From assembly GCA_946811185.2 (NCBI GenBank), contig OX328103.1:2418001-2482000 (forward strand): a stretch of 64,000 nucleotides of DNA, given 5' to 3'. The translations under genes and the position numbers were made by a program. The stretch's first letter is position 1. Each line of letters begins with the position of its first letter. The DNA comes from Hippopus hippopus (Eukaryota; Mollusca; Bivalvia; Cardiida; Cardiidae). Below the pieces are notes generated by a model. The model was not told where the DNA came from. It made no database searches and worked only from the letters and a program-made list of their open reading frames with translations. This document shows, one piece after another, positions 18,080-29,263 of this stretch.

Positions 18080-18262
18080 AATTCACATCCGTCGGACGGA
18101 CAAATTGTATACTAATGTACATGCCAAGTACCGTTCAGTCGACGAGTATATGGTTTTGGTGGAGAAATGGTATGTCGAATTAGAAAAGACTTTTCCCAGA
18201 GTTCCTCGACGAGTGTTTCTGGCAACAGACGATCCCGGAGCCAAACAAGAAATAAAAATGAA
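18080..18262 (+). CDS. FUT8-like: FUT8-like, exon (donor-substrate loop)
   Basis: Acceptor TTTATTCAG, 183 nt, donor GTAATT. Encodes GIHIRRTDK, the GT23 signature whose paired arginines bind GDP-fucose (human GVHVRRTDK), then VDEYM and VFLATDDP, matching IEEYM and VYLATDDP. After HIRRTDK the sequence is LYTN where human FUT8 has VGTE, so the proposed catalytic glutamate appears to be asparagine. Phases fit both neighbours. Confidence 0.93.
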
Positions 18263-18510
18263 GTAATTTGCCAATATATAAAGGATTTTGCATCAGGGTT
18301 TATATATTATTATTTCTATCCTGCGAGTTAACTAAAATTATATGAAGCGAGCCTTGGCGAGCCTTATATACATTTAGTGAACGAGTTTGATAAAAAAAAA
18401 AGACACTACATAAACACGAATGTAAGATTCTATTATATAAATCGAATGACAGACATATAAGTATCTTGCATCATCACTTTCAGTCTGTACGAGTATACCA
18501 CTCACCCTAG

Positions 18511-19765
18511 GTTTACACCATGTTCCCGGCAACCACGGCAGCACCGGTTGTCCGAAACGTAGTGTGCCGTGTATTTTGGTCGTTTTATTTTCTCTCCATT
18601 TACTAAGTTTAGCCAGGTCTCTTTACGTTACCTCACGGTATCCGTGACAAGCCGTGGACGGATAGGGTTGCTCAGTTCCACGGTGCCCAAAGATCTAAGG
18701 CTACCTGCATTCTACCACGGATGTTAGTGCGTTCCATCCCTCCCTGTCAAGTTCTGATTAGCCTTCTCACGTTTGTAATGTTCCTATCAAGGTCTAACAC
18801 GTTCATCAAGTTCTGCCAAGGTTTTCACATTCATGCATAATGACATGCAAAGATGGAGAAGATTTGGTTTTGTATATCTGCTTGGTGCATTCATGCAATA
18901 CTTGTCTCAGAAAGATAGATAATGCAGCCGGGGCGGAATTCCATTTTGCAGTAGGCAAGAGGAAAGAGGCGAAGAAGGGCGAGTAAACTAAGATCCATTT
19001 TGGGTGAGCGAAAGGATAAAGAAAAGAGAAAGCAACACCTCGGCCACTACTCAAGAATTCTGGCCAGAGAGTTTTGCACTGAAGATATCAACACGATGCA
19101 AAACTATCTAAAAATACCTCCAGAGCTCCTTTGACAAAATGCTTGAACGGGTAACATAAGTCATTGGAAAATTTTGCAATGCATCGTAGAAGCATGCAAT
19201 GATAAAGTGTTTGCTGTTCCTGTGGCGCCCAATGAATGGAGAGCCCCGACTCGGGAATTTGAGAGACATCAGGTCCTATTAGATCATGAGGTTGAATCTG
19301 TTCTTCAATTGTGGAGTGCATCGCGTAATAACACGCCGGATCCATGAATCGGCACATTCCGGGACGTGCCTTGACAAAACGGCTCGGGCATATCTGAGCT
19401 TGCCGGGAGAACCGGGAAGAAACGCGACAAAACCTGACAAAACATGAAAGAACAGCGATATACCATTGAAAACAGTGCTTCCACGTCCCAATACGAAACG
19501 TCTCTGAGTCTTGTTACAGCTTGTTACGTGCTGGTAAGTTCTGATGTGATCAACCCGTTCCGCTACGGTCTGTTAGGTTTCTCATCTAGACTGGGAGTGT
19601 CGTGGCAAATTTTTTGACAGTCCTAAAATCTGGCACGGCAACGACGGCAATCACGGTCTGGTAAGTTTGCTTATCCCGTTCCTCTGCGTTGTATTACGTT
19701 AACCCGTCTTTGCCCACGGTTGTCAGAAACGTGGCTGCCGTGGCTGCCGGGGACATGGTGTAAAC
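18511..19765. mobile_element. Non-autonomous DNA transposon, 1.26 kb, family N
   Basis: Ends are inverted repeats of about 33 bp: GTTTACACCATGTTCCCGGC at the left and GCCGGGGACATGGTGTAAAC at the right, mismatched at a few bases. No transposase-like ORF lies between, only short unrelated ORFs. Target duplication unclear. Confidence 0.75.
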
Positions 19766-20002
19766 GTATGGTCACAAGTCTATGTTAAATTATGCAGTTT
19801 GGTTCGCACGTGTTTTCATGTATACATACACAAGAAGACAGCTCTGTGATATCTATATCGAAAATAGAATGAAACGGTTTATAGAGGGAGTAAATAGAAA
19901 TATTTGGTTGACTTTTTTTTTTGGTTGAACAGTTTCTACAAGTAAACTTACGTCTAAAGTAGCAACCACGATATCAATTTCGCGGGGAATGGTGAAGTGG
20001 TA

Positions 20003-20102
20003 CAAAATCTGTCACTACAATGGGGTGTGATGCGGTTGAAAAAACGAGTCCGAAGGACGAGTTTTTTAATCGCATCAAACCCCATTCGAGTGACAGATTT
20101 TT
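20003..20102. repeat. Palindrome J (~48-bp arms)
   Basis: AAATCTGTCACTACAATGGG ... GAGTCCGAAGGACGAG ... CCCATTCGAGTGACAGATTT. The arms are complementary with a few mismatches and centre on TCCGAAGGA. A stand-alone hairpin of MITE type. Confidence 0.75.
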
Positions 20103-20359
20103 AATATCACACACAACCAGTTGATTATCGTATTTATTATATTATATTCCTAATTCACCCTTTTTTATTCTAATAATTATCAAGAGTAGTTCAATAGGAG
20201 CAATATAGGAAAAAGCAGTTCCTGCTTGAAACATTATAAAATTACATGTACATGTATATCGTCAGCAGTGATGATACCAGTGATGATACCATATTTATCA
20301 TCACTAGTGGTGTTATTCACTGTTAAATCCCAGTAATTCGCTGCTAAGAATATAAAAAA

Positions 20360-20403
20360 TTTTCTTCTTCCTCTCTCTCTCTCTCTTTCTATCTCTCTCT
20401 CCT
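20360..20403. repeat. (CT)n microsatellite
   Basis: Nearly pure CT with two T-rich interruptions, just upstream of a family B palindrome. Confidence 0.9.
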
Positions 20404-20473
20404 TTCTTTCGTCGTTTTTCCTCTATCAAAAAATTGATCTTAGCACCCAAAGAGTCAGGCACAACGTTATCAT

Positions 20474-20568
20474 TTTTTAGACAATGTAAATCAAGATCAG
20501 ACTGCATTTTGCGGTCAATGTAGATCAGAACGTGCAGTCTGATCTTTGATCAACATTGTCAGCTTTTT
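20474..20568. repeat. Family B palindrome
   Basis: ACAATGTAAATCAAGATCAG at the left, CAGAACGTGCAGTCTGATC and ATCAACATTGT at the right, with an inserted partial repeat of the arm (GCGGTCAATGTAGATCAG). Confidence 0.7.
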
Positions 20569-20736
20569 AGCTTTTTTTTTTTTTGCAAAAGCAATTCTGA
20601 AATTGAGATTATCTAGTCTCTATTCTTCATTGAAAGAGTGCGTTTCGTTTATTTGACGCTTTAGTGGTTGATATTAAAGCCTGGGCTTCCAGGCATTTGC
20701 CTGGCATTGCACCTGGGAGCTGATATATTTGGTGCT

Positions 20737-21417
20737 TATGGTGGCATATCTCTGCCACGAGATACGAAATAAATCAAAGTTCCTGGAAATTTTATCTCGA
20801 TAGATCTAGTGAAATAATATCGCGATAAACTTTGTTATAGATCTAAAATCTTATATTGATCAGTAAATATTTAAACGCAGAATTTCTCATTCGTGCACGA
20901 AGCTGACATTCCAGATAAAATAATCGCGATATTCTACCCATTTCTCGATAGCTATAAAAAGAAAATTCACCATTTGGATGAACTCGGTAGTTTTTGACTT
21001 TACAACATGGCGGTAAATTAAAATTCAAATAATTTAAAATTTGTAGCTTAACTGGTAAATTCTGGCTACTCATAAAAAGACCTGAGTTCTGTTAAACACA
21101 AAGATGACTCAGAATTTCTTGTACGAATGACTATTTAGGGAAATGAAGAATTCATTTACATGTAAGGTTGGAGACGAAGATGTTCCGAAACCGTAGCTAT
21201 ATATAGATACAGTGAATATCAGTTGAGGGCAAGAACGAAAAAATAAAATAAAACGGGATGAAAGTGAGAATTATAGCAATATTTTTATTGTGAAACTTTT
21301 CATTATCTAAATAACATTTACAGGAAAGTTTGTTTTATCGCTATAGTTTTCTTAAATTATCGCAATAGTTAGATGTACATGTTATCTCGTATCTCGTGGC
21401 ATTAATATTCCACCATA
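20737..21417. mobile_element. Family E element, copy 1 (681 bp)
   Basis: Terminal inverted repeats TATGGTGGCATATCTCTGCC and its partner ending ATTCCACCATA. Flanked by a near-perfect 6-bp duplication, GGTGCT (20731-20736) and GGTACT (21418-21423). The interior is AT-rich with sub-terminal hairpins and no ORF of note. Confidence 0.85.
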
Positions 21418-21622
21418 GGTACTGAAGATGTTGATTCTGCTTCATAAGTGTTCACTGTTCTTGGAAAAGACTATTATGATAAATCTGTAATAACAGTCAG
21501 TTATTCTTTCAGAGACAAATCTTATCTTTTGTGCCTCATTTAGCTTGTCGTCTTCAATTGCTTTAAATTTGGACAAGTCTGAAATTTTGCCATTTGGTAA
21601 TAAGTTAACACATATTTTATAG

Positions 21623-21776
21623 ATATCCAGAATATACAGTGCTAAACAATGACAACTATTCACGGAGTGCAGAAAATTTTAAAGAACGAAATACGGATTA
21701 CGGAAAACTTGGGATCCTCCATGATACCTACATGCTTTCTAAATGTGATTTCGTAGTCTGCACATTTTCCTCCAAC
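21623..21776 (+). CDS. FUT8-like: FUT8-like, exon (CTFSS region)
   Basis: Acceptor ATTTTATAG, 154 nt, donor GTACGT. It completes the Lys codon of the previous exon and reads YPEYTVLNNDNYSRSAEN, LGILHDTYMLSKCDFVVCTF, then SSN at the end. Human FUT8 has YPNYEFISDN, LDIHFLSQADFLVCTFSSQ here. The Gln after CTFSS in human, near the donor-substrate pocket, is Asn. Ends on a full codon. Confidence 0.92.
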
Positions 21777-21807
21777 GTACGTAGTCTCTGTGTTTGTGTA
21801 TTATATT

Positions 21808-22035
21808 ATGAGCCATGCTATGGTAAAAGGGGGCTTAATGGATCTCCGTGACATATTAAACCAAGCTAAGTCATTACAAAACAATGGATCCATAATGTCT
21901 ATTCTGATGCATGACATAAAATGGTTCTTGGACATGCAGAAATTCTACAAAAAGCAGAAAGTTTCGACCATGTCAGCCTGCTATTTCCAGATGCATCAAG
22001 CCTCCTTTTCACTTGCTATAACTCATATACTTTCT
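21808..22035. mobile_element. Family C MITE
   Basis: TGAGCCATGCTATGGTAAAA with GGGGGCTTAATGGATCTC at the left; GCATCAAGCCTCCTTTTCAC with GCTATAACTCAT at the right. The inner fragment CGACCATGTCAGCCTGC is shared with other copies. Confidence 0.7.
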
Positions 22036-22084
22036 ATTCTGTTATCTCGTAATAAATCTATGCAAAGTTAGGAAGTTTGAATTC

Positions 22085-22405
22085 TTACGAACATGAAAGT
22101 TCGCTACAAATGCATAGCTCAAATACAAACTGCACCTGGCGGGATTCGAACCCGTGCGGAAAAGATCCTCGTTTATTGAGGTTCAACAGGCCAACACCTT
22201 AACCACCGAGCTAAAGAGAATTCGTTCCAACGCAGTTGTTAGGTATAAATTTTATACAAGAAGAAGCTATGGAGTAAGGAGGGAGTGATCTCCCTTAACA
22301 CACCTCCACTTAATTTCATCATTTTGATCACAGAAAGCCTTACTAGGCAGTACTTCTTTGATAATAAATGGCTCAATTGCCAATCCCGGACGAGCCCCCA
22401 TCTTA
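22085..22405 (-). mobile_element. tRNA-derived SINE T, copy 1
   Basis: Read on the minus strand, 22214-22138 has a tRNA-like head with an A-box-like TTAGCTCGGTGGTTAAGG and a B-box GGGTTCGAATCCC, separated by ~50 bp as in long-variable-arm tRNAs. The body carries GGAGTGATCTCCC, and a second copy follows. The acceptor stem does not close, so it is not scored as a functional tRNA gene. Body and head order may be rearranged. Confidence 0.65.
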
Positions 22406-22414
22406 CGACCGGAT

Positions 22415-22538
22415 GAAAGTTTGCAACTAATGCATAGCTCAAATACAAACCGCACCTGGTGGTGTTCGAAACCGTGCGGAAAAGATCCTCACTTTTCGAA
22501 GTTTAAAAGACTAACACCTTAACCACTGAGCTAAGGAG
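22415..22538 (-). mobile_element. tRNA-derived SINE T, copy 2, interrupted by family E
   Basis: TGCATAGCTCAAATACAAAC, the B-box-like GGTGTTCGAAACC and CTTAACCACTGAGCTAAGGAG match copy 1. The body resumes after the family E insertion, at 25456 (AAGGAGAATTCTTCC), and continues to about 25560 (AGTGATCTCCC). Confidence 0.65.
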
Positions 22539-23579
22539 TATGGTGGCATATTTCTGCCGCGAGATACGAGATAGCTATCATGATAATTTAAGAGAAGTAT
22601 CGTGATAAAACAAAAATTTTCATGATAAAAATATCGCGATAATTCTAACTCTTATCATGATTTTTTCTGCTTTCGTGCCTACAACTGACATTCATGGTAC
22701 CTATAATTAGATACGGTTTCGGAACACCTTCGTCTACAACCTTATGAATTCTCCTTTTCCATGGATGGTTTTAAAGTTGTTCGTAGGAGGCATTTCGAGT
22801 CGTCTTTGTGATTTTACAGACCTCTGTTCATTTCGAGTATTGTCAAAATTTACCAATTAAGGTACAAAAAAAAAGTTAATGATTCGAAATTTTACTAACT
22901 GCAATCTTATTAAAGGGTAACTCCAGACCAAAGTTTTCATTTCCAAATCGGATAAAACTATACTAGAGTTATGTTAACAAAATTTTTTTTTTAGCGTTCT
23001 GTGATGCTTACTTCACGAGATATAGAGTTTTAAACTTCGGATTTTCACCTGTCTGACAGTCGCTAATTGAAAAAATCGTGACTTCCGGCAGTTTGCCGTG
23101 ACGTTACAAGTGTCACGGAGAAGATATGGTCGCTATATATGAACTAACGCAGAAAACTGAAAAAACTGCATGAAATTCGTAAAGATATAAATCGCTTTAT
23201 CACGTTTAAATCACTTGTGCACTGCAGAATTTTCACCTCTATCGCTCTTACATCTTACTACAATCATAGGAAAGAAATTTTGAATGAATTAGCCTAGTGG
23301 AGATAGTACTTATTAAAGTTATTCTTCTGGTGGGAAACAAAACTATTTTGAAATTTATTTCTTGGAGTTATTTCAATTATACCACTGCCTAATCAACGAA
23401 TTTTAATAGATAAAAATAAAAAAGAAATAATAACTCAAGATAGTTGAAACATGCCAAAATTCTCTTCTACTAGGTGGTAGAAGGAAGAAGGAACGTTGCA
23501 ATGTGTAAAGTAAGTCATTCGAGTACAGTTCTAAGGCTGTTTCTACCAAATATAGGACACCGTCGATCATTGAACGGTC

Positions 23580-23626
23580 TACAAATCCTGCGCAGTCTGA
23601 TCTTGATCTACACCATCTGTGTCAGC
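23580..23626. repeat. Family B half-palindrome
   Basis: CTGCGCAGTCTGATCTTGATC followed by TACACCATCTGTG: a single arm of the family B core, inside element F. Confidence 0.6.
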
Positions 23627-24508
23627 ATTTTACATGTCTCCTTCAGCTTGGGAAGAATTAAAAGCCTTAATCTACCTCAGAAATCGTATCCTTTCTTTAA
23701 CATTCACGAACAATGTCAAATCCAGCACACATCCTGAATTTGCTATTAAAGTTAAATCCATTTTTTATTTTTTCACTTGATCTTCATTTATTTTCCAACG
23801 TGGTTTTTTTTTTTTTTCACAATTTCAAATTTGTTTCTTTCATCAACAACAACGTTAAAAGATTGTCTGAATTGCCTCCTGCCTTCCTGCCTTCCTGCCC
23901 TCCATATCATGCAGTAAACGTTTTTGATCGTCTGTAAAATACAGGGTCAGTCCATTTCCTACATACTGAGACATGAAAGGAGTAAAATTTAAGTGGAAAT
24001 ACCAACGTGGACAAAATTATTTAACTCTCTTCTTCCGTATTTCTCGCTGTAATCATGTACCAGATAACAGATGCAGATTGCTGACCATAAAAATGCAGCG
24101 TAAATTAAAAATTTATAACTGCATACAAACTTTACACAAGATTTTAGTGCGCCAACTTTTTATTTTGCGAAAAGAATTGTGTGTTCCATCAATGCAAAGG
24201 GTTAATTCGGCGCCTCTTTGATGTTGGTATCGCACCATTGTGGTCTCACATATTTTTTTTGCCCGGCTTGCAGCTGGGGGTTAACAAGCACTTGTCCTAA
24301 ACATGTCATGTACAAAGTTACTCTTTTGTTTTCACGACCATATTGAGCCCTTTTTCTTATAAAATGTGAATGGAATTTGGAATTTTACACAGGTTAAATG
24401 GGTAAGTCTAACGTCATAACTTTTGTATTTTCCTCATTCATACGATCTTAAATAAAAAAAAAAAAATCCCATAATCTGCTTGTCGAATTTCTATTCTAAC
24501 TACCCTCC

Positions 24509-24509
<1 letters not shown>

Positions 24510-24555
<46 letters not shown>

Positions 24556-24582
24556 TCGCTCGCTCGCTCGCTCGCTCACTCT
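24510..24582. repeat. (CT)n(CG)n(CTCG)n microsatellite
   Basis: About 17 CT dinucleotides, then CGCGCGCG, then GCTCGCTCGCTCGC. The antisense ORF across it (Arg/Glu/Ala repeats) is a translation artefact. Confidence 0.95.
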
Positions 24583-24689
24583 CATATGAAAGAGATGGAT
24601 AATCAACAGTGAATTCACCATTGATTTCTTGCCTCATTAAAATTTCTGTGGGGCCCCAAGGCTGCTGAGCGCGACTCAGTGACCTTTTC

Positions 24690-24757
24690 CGAACAGTGTA
24701 TATTAAGATCAGACTGCACAGAATGTGCAATCTGATCTTATGTACAGTGTCCAATAC
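24690..24757. repeat. Family B palindrome
   Basis: AACAGTGTATATTAAGATCAG / CTGATCTTATGTACAGTGT around GCACAGAATGTGC, inside element F. Confidence 0.75.
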
Positions 24758-25689
24758 GGAGATATCTATTTTTGTATCTCCAAAAACTAGCACTATTCGA
24801 AATTTTGCAATCGGCATGAAGGTTTATTTAACCTGTTGAGGATTAATGGTAAATCTGATATTAAACCACGTCATTCGGTTCAGACTGGCAAACTGGCGAA
24901 TAAATAGTCATCTCCTGGCTCGAAATAGTGCTTAAACTCGGCACCCGGCATACGACAGTCGTCTCCCGACATAAGGGGAGATAAGGCTGTGAGAAAAAAA
25001 GTCAGTATCAGAGCAAATTAATAGTACACAGAAGCCGAAATAAGTGTGGCGTCACATCCGGTTTATTGCAGATTTCACAAACTCGCACAGGTGTGCAACC
25101 ACATTTTCGCTTATAACATTGAAATACGGTTTTCAATTTTAAGATTGTTTTCATTAAAGGATTCATATATCCAAAATGAGATTTTGGCTGTAGTTGCCCT
25201 TTAAGTCAAAACTACCGAGTTCATCCAAATGATGCATTTTCTATTTATAGATATCACAATAGTTTTATCTCGCATGTCAGCTTCGAGCACGGTTGAGAAA
25301 TTTTGCGATAAAATATTAGTTTATCGTGATACTTTTATCAAGAAACTTTTCACTTTCTTGATAAGATTTCCAGGAAACTTTTAATTTATCGCGATAGTTT
25401 ACTAAAATTATCATGATAGCTATCTCGTATCTCGTGGCAGAAATATGCCACCATAAAGGAGAATTCTTCCAAAAGCAGTAGTTAGGTATTGATCTCATAC
25501 GGGAAGAAGCTTTGCAGTAAGGAAGAAGTGATCTCCCGTACCAGAATCTTTTATCGACAAAGTGTAGGCCCTAAATGATAAATAACTGGACACATGAAAT
25601 AAATTCAGGGCAATACCTATAAGAAAGTTTAGGAGTTTTAAATTCAATTTGGATATTAAAATTGCATTTGTCAGAAAAATAAAAACTAA

Positions 25690-25785
25690 ATAGTGGACGA
25701 CGAAGATCAAAGATAAGACTGCACGTTCTGCGCAGTCTGATTTTGATCTACATTGTCTGCAAAATGCGGTCTGATCTTGATTACA
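25690..25785. repeat. Family B palindrome
   Basis: GATAAGACTGCACGTTCTGC with GCAGTCTGATTTTGATCTAC, then a further arm piece GCGGTCTGATCTTGAT. The left outer arm is degraded. Confidence 0.65.
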
Positions 25786-25982
25786 TAATAAAAGAATACA
25801 TGTACTTTACAAATTGTTAAAATCTGAAAAACAGTTAACAAAAAAAATACTTTAATTTGTTTTTTGGTAGGTGTAAGAGACCACAAGAAATAAGCGTGAC
25901 GGCCCCTGAATGTAAAGTAAACGAGAGTGACCTCCCATTATTCTAAAAATAGACGGGCAGAATTCAGCTTGTCTAAGTAGCC

Positions 25983-26667
25983 TATGGTAGCATATTTCTG
26001 CCGCGAGGTACGAAACAGCTATTGCGATAATTTAGGAGAACTATCGTGATAAAACAAAGTTTCCTGGAAATATTATCTAGATAATAAAAATTTTCATGAT
26101 AAGAATATCGCGGTAATTCTAACTGTTATCATTTTTTTTTTCTTTCGTGCCCATAACTGACATTCACGGTATCTATAATTAGATACGGTTTCGGAACATC
26201 TTCGTCTACAACCTTATGAATTCTCCTTTTCCATGAATTCTCCTTTTCCCTGAATGGTTTTAAAGTTGTTCGTAGGAGGCATTTCGAGTCGTCTTTGTGA
26301 TTTTACAAACATATTACGAGTCTCGTCAAAATTTACCCATAAGCTACAATTGTTAATGATTCGAATTTTTACATACTGCAATCTTGTGGAGTCAAAAACT
26401 ACCGAGTTCATCCAAATGATAGATTTTCCATTTATAAATATCGAGAAACAGATAGAACTATCACGATAACTTTTTTTTCTCGATTATCAGCTTCGTGCAC
26501 GATTGAGAAATTTTGCGTTAAAATATTAAGTTCATCGTGATTTTTTTTTTTCAGGAAACTTTTCAATATCTCGATAAAATTTCCAGGAAACTTTAATTGA
26601 TCGCGATAGATTTCAAAAGTTATCATGATAGCTATCTCGTATCTCGTGGAAGAAATATGCCACCATA
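25983..26667. mobile_element. Family E element, copy 3 (685 bp)
   Basis: TATGGTAGCATATTTCTGCC and its inverted partner ending ATGCCACCATA, with a perfect 6-bp duplication GTAGCC (25977-25982, 26668-26673). It has the interior block AAGTTGTTCGTAGGAGGCAT that copy 2 also carries. Confidence 0.92.
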
Positions 26668-26742
26668 GTAGCCAGTGCTGATCCCTATACACTTTGCTGT
26701 ATCAGAGGAGGTAACAAATCTAATGATATGTGTTTGTTTCAG

Positions 26743-26919
26743 ATATGCAGGTTGACCCACCAGCTGATGCAGACACAAAGAGGCAACGACACACATAGTC
26801 TTGTTTCTTTAGATATCGATTGGTTTCTCTGGGGTGGTTTCGAACCGAACGAGAAACCTGGCCTCGTGCGGGCCAAAATGCCATTGTATGGAGATCCAGC
26901 TGTTCCACAATTTAATTAA
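26743..26919 (+). CDS. FUT8-like: FUT8-like, terminal exon lacking the SH3 domain
   Basis: Acceptor TTGTTTCAG, then ICRLTHQLMQTQ (human VCRVAYEIMQT), HSLVSLDIDWFLWGG (human HSLDDIYYFGG) and a stop TAA after 58 codons. Human FUT8 continues for roughly 80 residues with an SH3 domain (GDIIGVAGNHWDGYS and beyond); here the protein ends GDPAVPQFN. The C-terminus is thus naturally short or the SH3 exon is absent. The SH3 domain is needed for full activity in vertebrates, so this product may differ in regulation or specificity. Confidence 0.88.
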   Translation: MCRLTHQLMQTQRGNDTHSLVSLDIDWFLWGGFEPNEKPGLVRAKMPLYGDPAVPQFN

Positions 26920-27028
26920 TAACCACGAAAAAGCCTCATTTTAGCTGATGTCAGCAAATTTGTTTTCATACAGTTGTTCTGACAGAAACAAATACCGTAG
27001 CATACGCAAGCTCTCAACTGACACCCCT

Positions 27029-27256
27029 TTAACCCTTCACCAGACAACAAAATTTTAGCCTTGTCCAAATTGAAAGCATTTGCAGACGACAATTTCAATG
27101 TGGTTCAAATGGTGCGGTGTTTCTTCGATAGGGTAGGAAACATTGTGGGAAAAGGAGAAAATGCTGGTTACCAGCATTTTCTCCTTTTCCCTCAATGTTC
27201 TCAAAAGGCTTCTTTCCCAAGATTGTTAAAAGTCGACATTGTGTGGTAAAGAATTA
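27029..27256 (-). mobile_element. MITE A, copy 1
   Basis: First full copy of a family of ~220-230 bp elements: TTAA-flanked ends (AACCCTTCACCAGAC / GTGTGGTAAAGAATTA) around a ~50-bp palindrome, GGGAAAAGGAGAAAATGCTG and its complement. Lies 110 bp after the FUT8-like stop codon, probably in or near its 3' UTR. Confidence 0.85.
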
Positions 27257-27867
27257 GGTCTTAGTTAAGGTAGACCAACTGTAATGGGTTATATGTCAAA
27301 ACTGGAAAAAAAGAAAATCATACTATTTTATTTGTTAGTATCTCAATGTCTTGAATATGAAAAAAAAAATAAAATAGTGCCTTTGAAGAAAATGAACTTA
27401 CATGTACATAAAATTTTATTACCCCACCGCTGTTTCAGACACTGCAATAAAACTGACAGCAACCCTAAGGTATTAAAACGCAAATATTGTGCTAATACTT
27501 CAAAACACATGAGAACAATGACATTATATGTATTACCCTCACTCGATAAACGTTTCATTATCAGTTTATATTATTGTTTGTGATAACAAGTATAAAATCA
27601 CGAATCGTGATGAGATAATTTAAAAACCCAACACAATAAAGTTCATATTATATCATCGCGGTTCTAGGTTTTAAACCTGTATTTCCAAAACAAGCAGTAA
27701 TATATAAAGTGTTAATGAAATGTTTATCGAGTTAGATTTATACTTCAACACCAACCAAATGGTGATTTCACAACTTATGTGGTGATTACAGTGATTTCAC
27801 TTAATCATCCTACTCTGATAATGTCCATACTATGCTGATGTATTGCTCTTGAAAGCATATTATTTAG

Positions 27868-28017
27868 GAATGAAGAGAATTTTCTTTTTTTCATGGAGGT
27901 TATGAAAAAAAACCCTAATCACACTGTATGAAACCGCGAAGCGAAGCGGTTTCATACAGTGTGATTAGGTTTTTTTTTCATACCTCCATGAAAAAAAAGA
28001 AAATTCTCTTCATTCCT
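27868..28017. repeat. Palindrome I (70-bp arms)
   Basis: GGAATGAAGAGAATTTTC to GAAAATTCTCTTCATTCC with centre CCGCGAAGCGAAGCGG. The arms are complementary almost without mismatch over ~70 bp. A shorter relative (TTTTTCATGGAGCTATGAAAAA) lies at 28268-28305. Confidence 0.9.
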
Positions 28018-28531
28018 TATAATTTAATATTACAGACAACATACACCCACAGAAATAATTCAAACTGCATTCATTTTCTTTATTCTTAAATCTAACGTTG
28101 GAGTTTCTAAAGCCCTTTCCACTCATATTTGTATGGCGCAAGAATACAATAGGGAAGCAGTTTTCAGATCCCTAATAATGAAAATTAACCAATAGAACGA
28201 AAGTAAATGAACACAGTAGTGTGTAGGACCTGCAAAAGTAAACTTCAGCGAAAGAAGTTCCGGCATAAAGTGTTTTTTTTTTTTTTCATGGAGCTATGAA
28301 AAAAAATTTTCAGCCAATCAGAACTCGCCAATGTTCATGAAAACAAATGATATTAAATTATTTTGTTATGAATTATACTCGTAGAAAAAATCACTGAAAA
28401 TGAAATAAAAACTATTATTTTTTATGTTTTCATTTTCACCTTATTACTTTTTGGATCGTTTCATACCCCGAAAAATCTCCATTTGTCAAATTTCCATTTC
28501 ATCCATTTCAAGTATTGAGACAAGTTTAAAA

Positions 28532-28577
28532 TCCAATGGGCATTGCCCGCGCAGGTTCGAACCCTGCTCGCGGCACT
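28532..28577 (+). pseudogene. tRNA-Ser 3' fragment
   Basis: AAAATCCAATGGGCATTGCCC then GCGCAGGTTCGAACCCTGC and TCGCGGCA: the 3' side of the anticodon stem, long variable arm, T arm with B-box and acceptor 3' strand of a tRNA-Ser. The 5' half (acceptor, D arm) is missing upstream, so it is a truncated pseudogene. Confidence 0.7.
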
Positions 28578-28589
28578 AACTATCTATAT

Positions 28590-29262
28590 GAATAGATACG
28601 TGTAAATACAGCTTAATTAGCCGGCAACTTACCGTTATCTGGATGTAGTATTCAGAAGTTCTGGCCAGCCAGTCTGTATAATGCGATGTAGCAAGTTTCC
28701 TCGTCCTCGGGAGCTGTGCTTCAAAAGGTCTGTTCAGTTTAGTGGTATATCGTCAAGTGCGCCGAATCTGGTTTGGTTCAAGCCCAATTTAACGCCTGCG
28801 CATGCACAGGATGGGCAGCTGTATCCTCATTGGTTGTTGCTTGGCATGGTATTGTCAACAACTCTTCGTCAAGACTCTGGCTATTTCCGGAACCCGAACT
28901 ATTACGAAATCCAACTATACTACACGCGGAAAATTTTACATTTTAGACATACCGAAACATTTTAAATCACTTTTGTTGGAATGGTAATTCGCTCTCTCAG
29001 ATCGGTCGTTTTTTATCACTCTTCTATGAACAGCATTCCAGCTGACCTTAGTTGAGATGGCTCCAAAACATCTTTCTCTTCTGAAAAGAATTGAGCGGAA
29101 CTTTCCTTTTTTTGCACTGGAACCATGGCTACTATGCTGGAATTATAGGAAACGGCGAATTTCATCTGATAGCGGCCATGAAACAAACTTTTCAATTTTT
29201 GCCGAGGTTATAAAGATCCGCCAAAATTTACTTAAGTATAAGTTTCCTGTATGTGAAAGTCG
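28590..29262. other. No gene recognised
   Basis: Two modest + strand ORFs (28681-28965, 29057-29293) have no recognisable motif; the second runs into MITE A. I see no splice-bounded exon. Confidence 0.4.
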
Positions 29263-29263
29263 T

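Larger units (their letters stand above)
22914..25200. mobile_element. Family F element, 2.3 kb, TTAA-flanked
   Basis: Flanked by TTAA on both sides (22910-22913 and 25201-25204). Imperfect inverted ends AGGGTAACTCCAGACCAAA and the complement TTTTGGCTGTAGTTGCCCT. TTAA duplication is the habit of piggyBac and Kolobok elements. No transposase is recognised inside; it holds family B palindromes at 23.6 and 24.7 kb and a microsatellite. Confidence 0.8.
22539..25455. mobile_element. Family E element, copy 2, split by a TTAA element
   Basis: Inverted ends TATGGTGGCATATTTCTGCC and GGCAGAAATATGCCACCATA, with 6-bp duplication AAGGAG (22533-22538 and 25456-25461). The two halves (22539-22913 and 25205-25455) correspond to the uninterrupted copy at 25983-26667. 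Confidence 0.88.

Noticed and set aside
22138..22214. Functional tRNA gene on the minus strand
   Set aside because: Good B-box, but the acceptor stem does not close and a second diverged copy with the same flanks follows; treated as a SINE head.
24500..24817. 105-codon minus-strand ORF ending in Arg/Glu repeats
   Set aside because: It is a translation of the CT/CG microsatellite and a family B palindrome.
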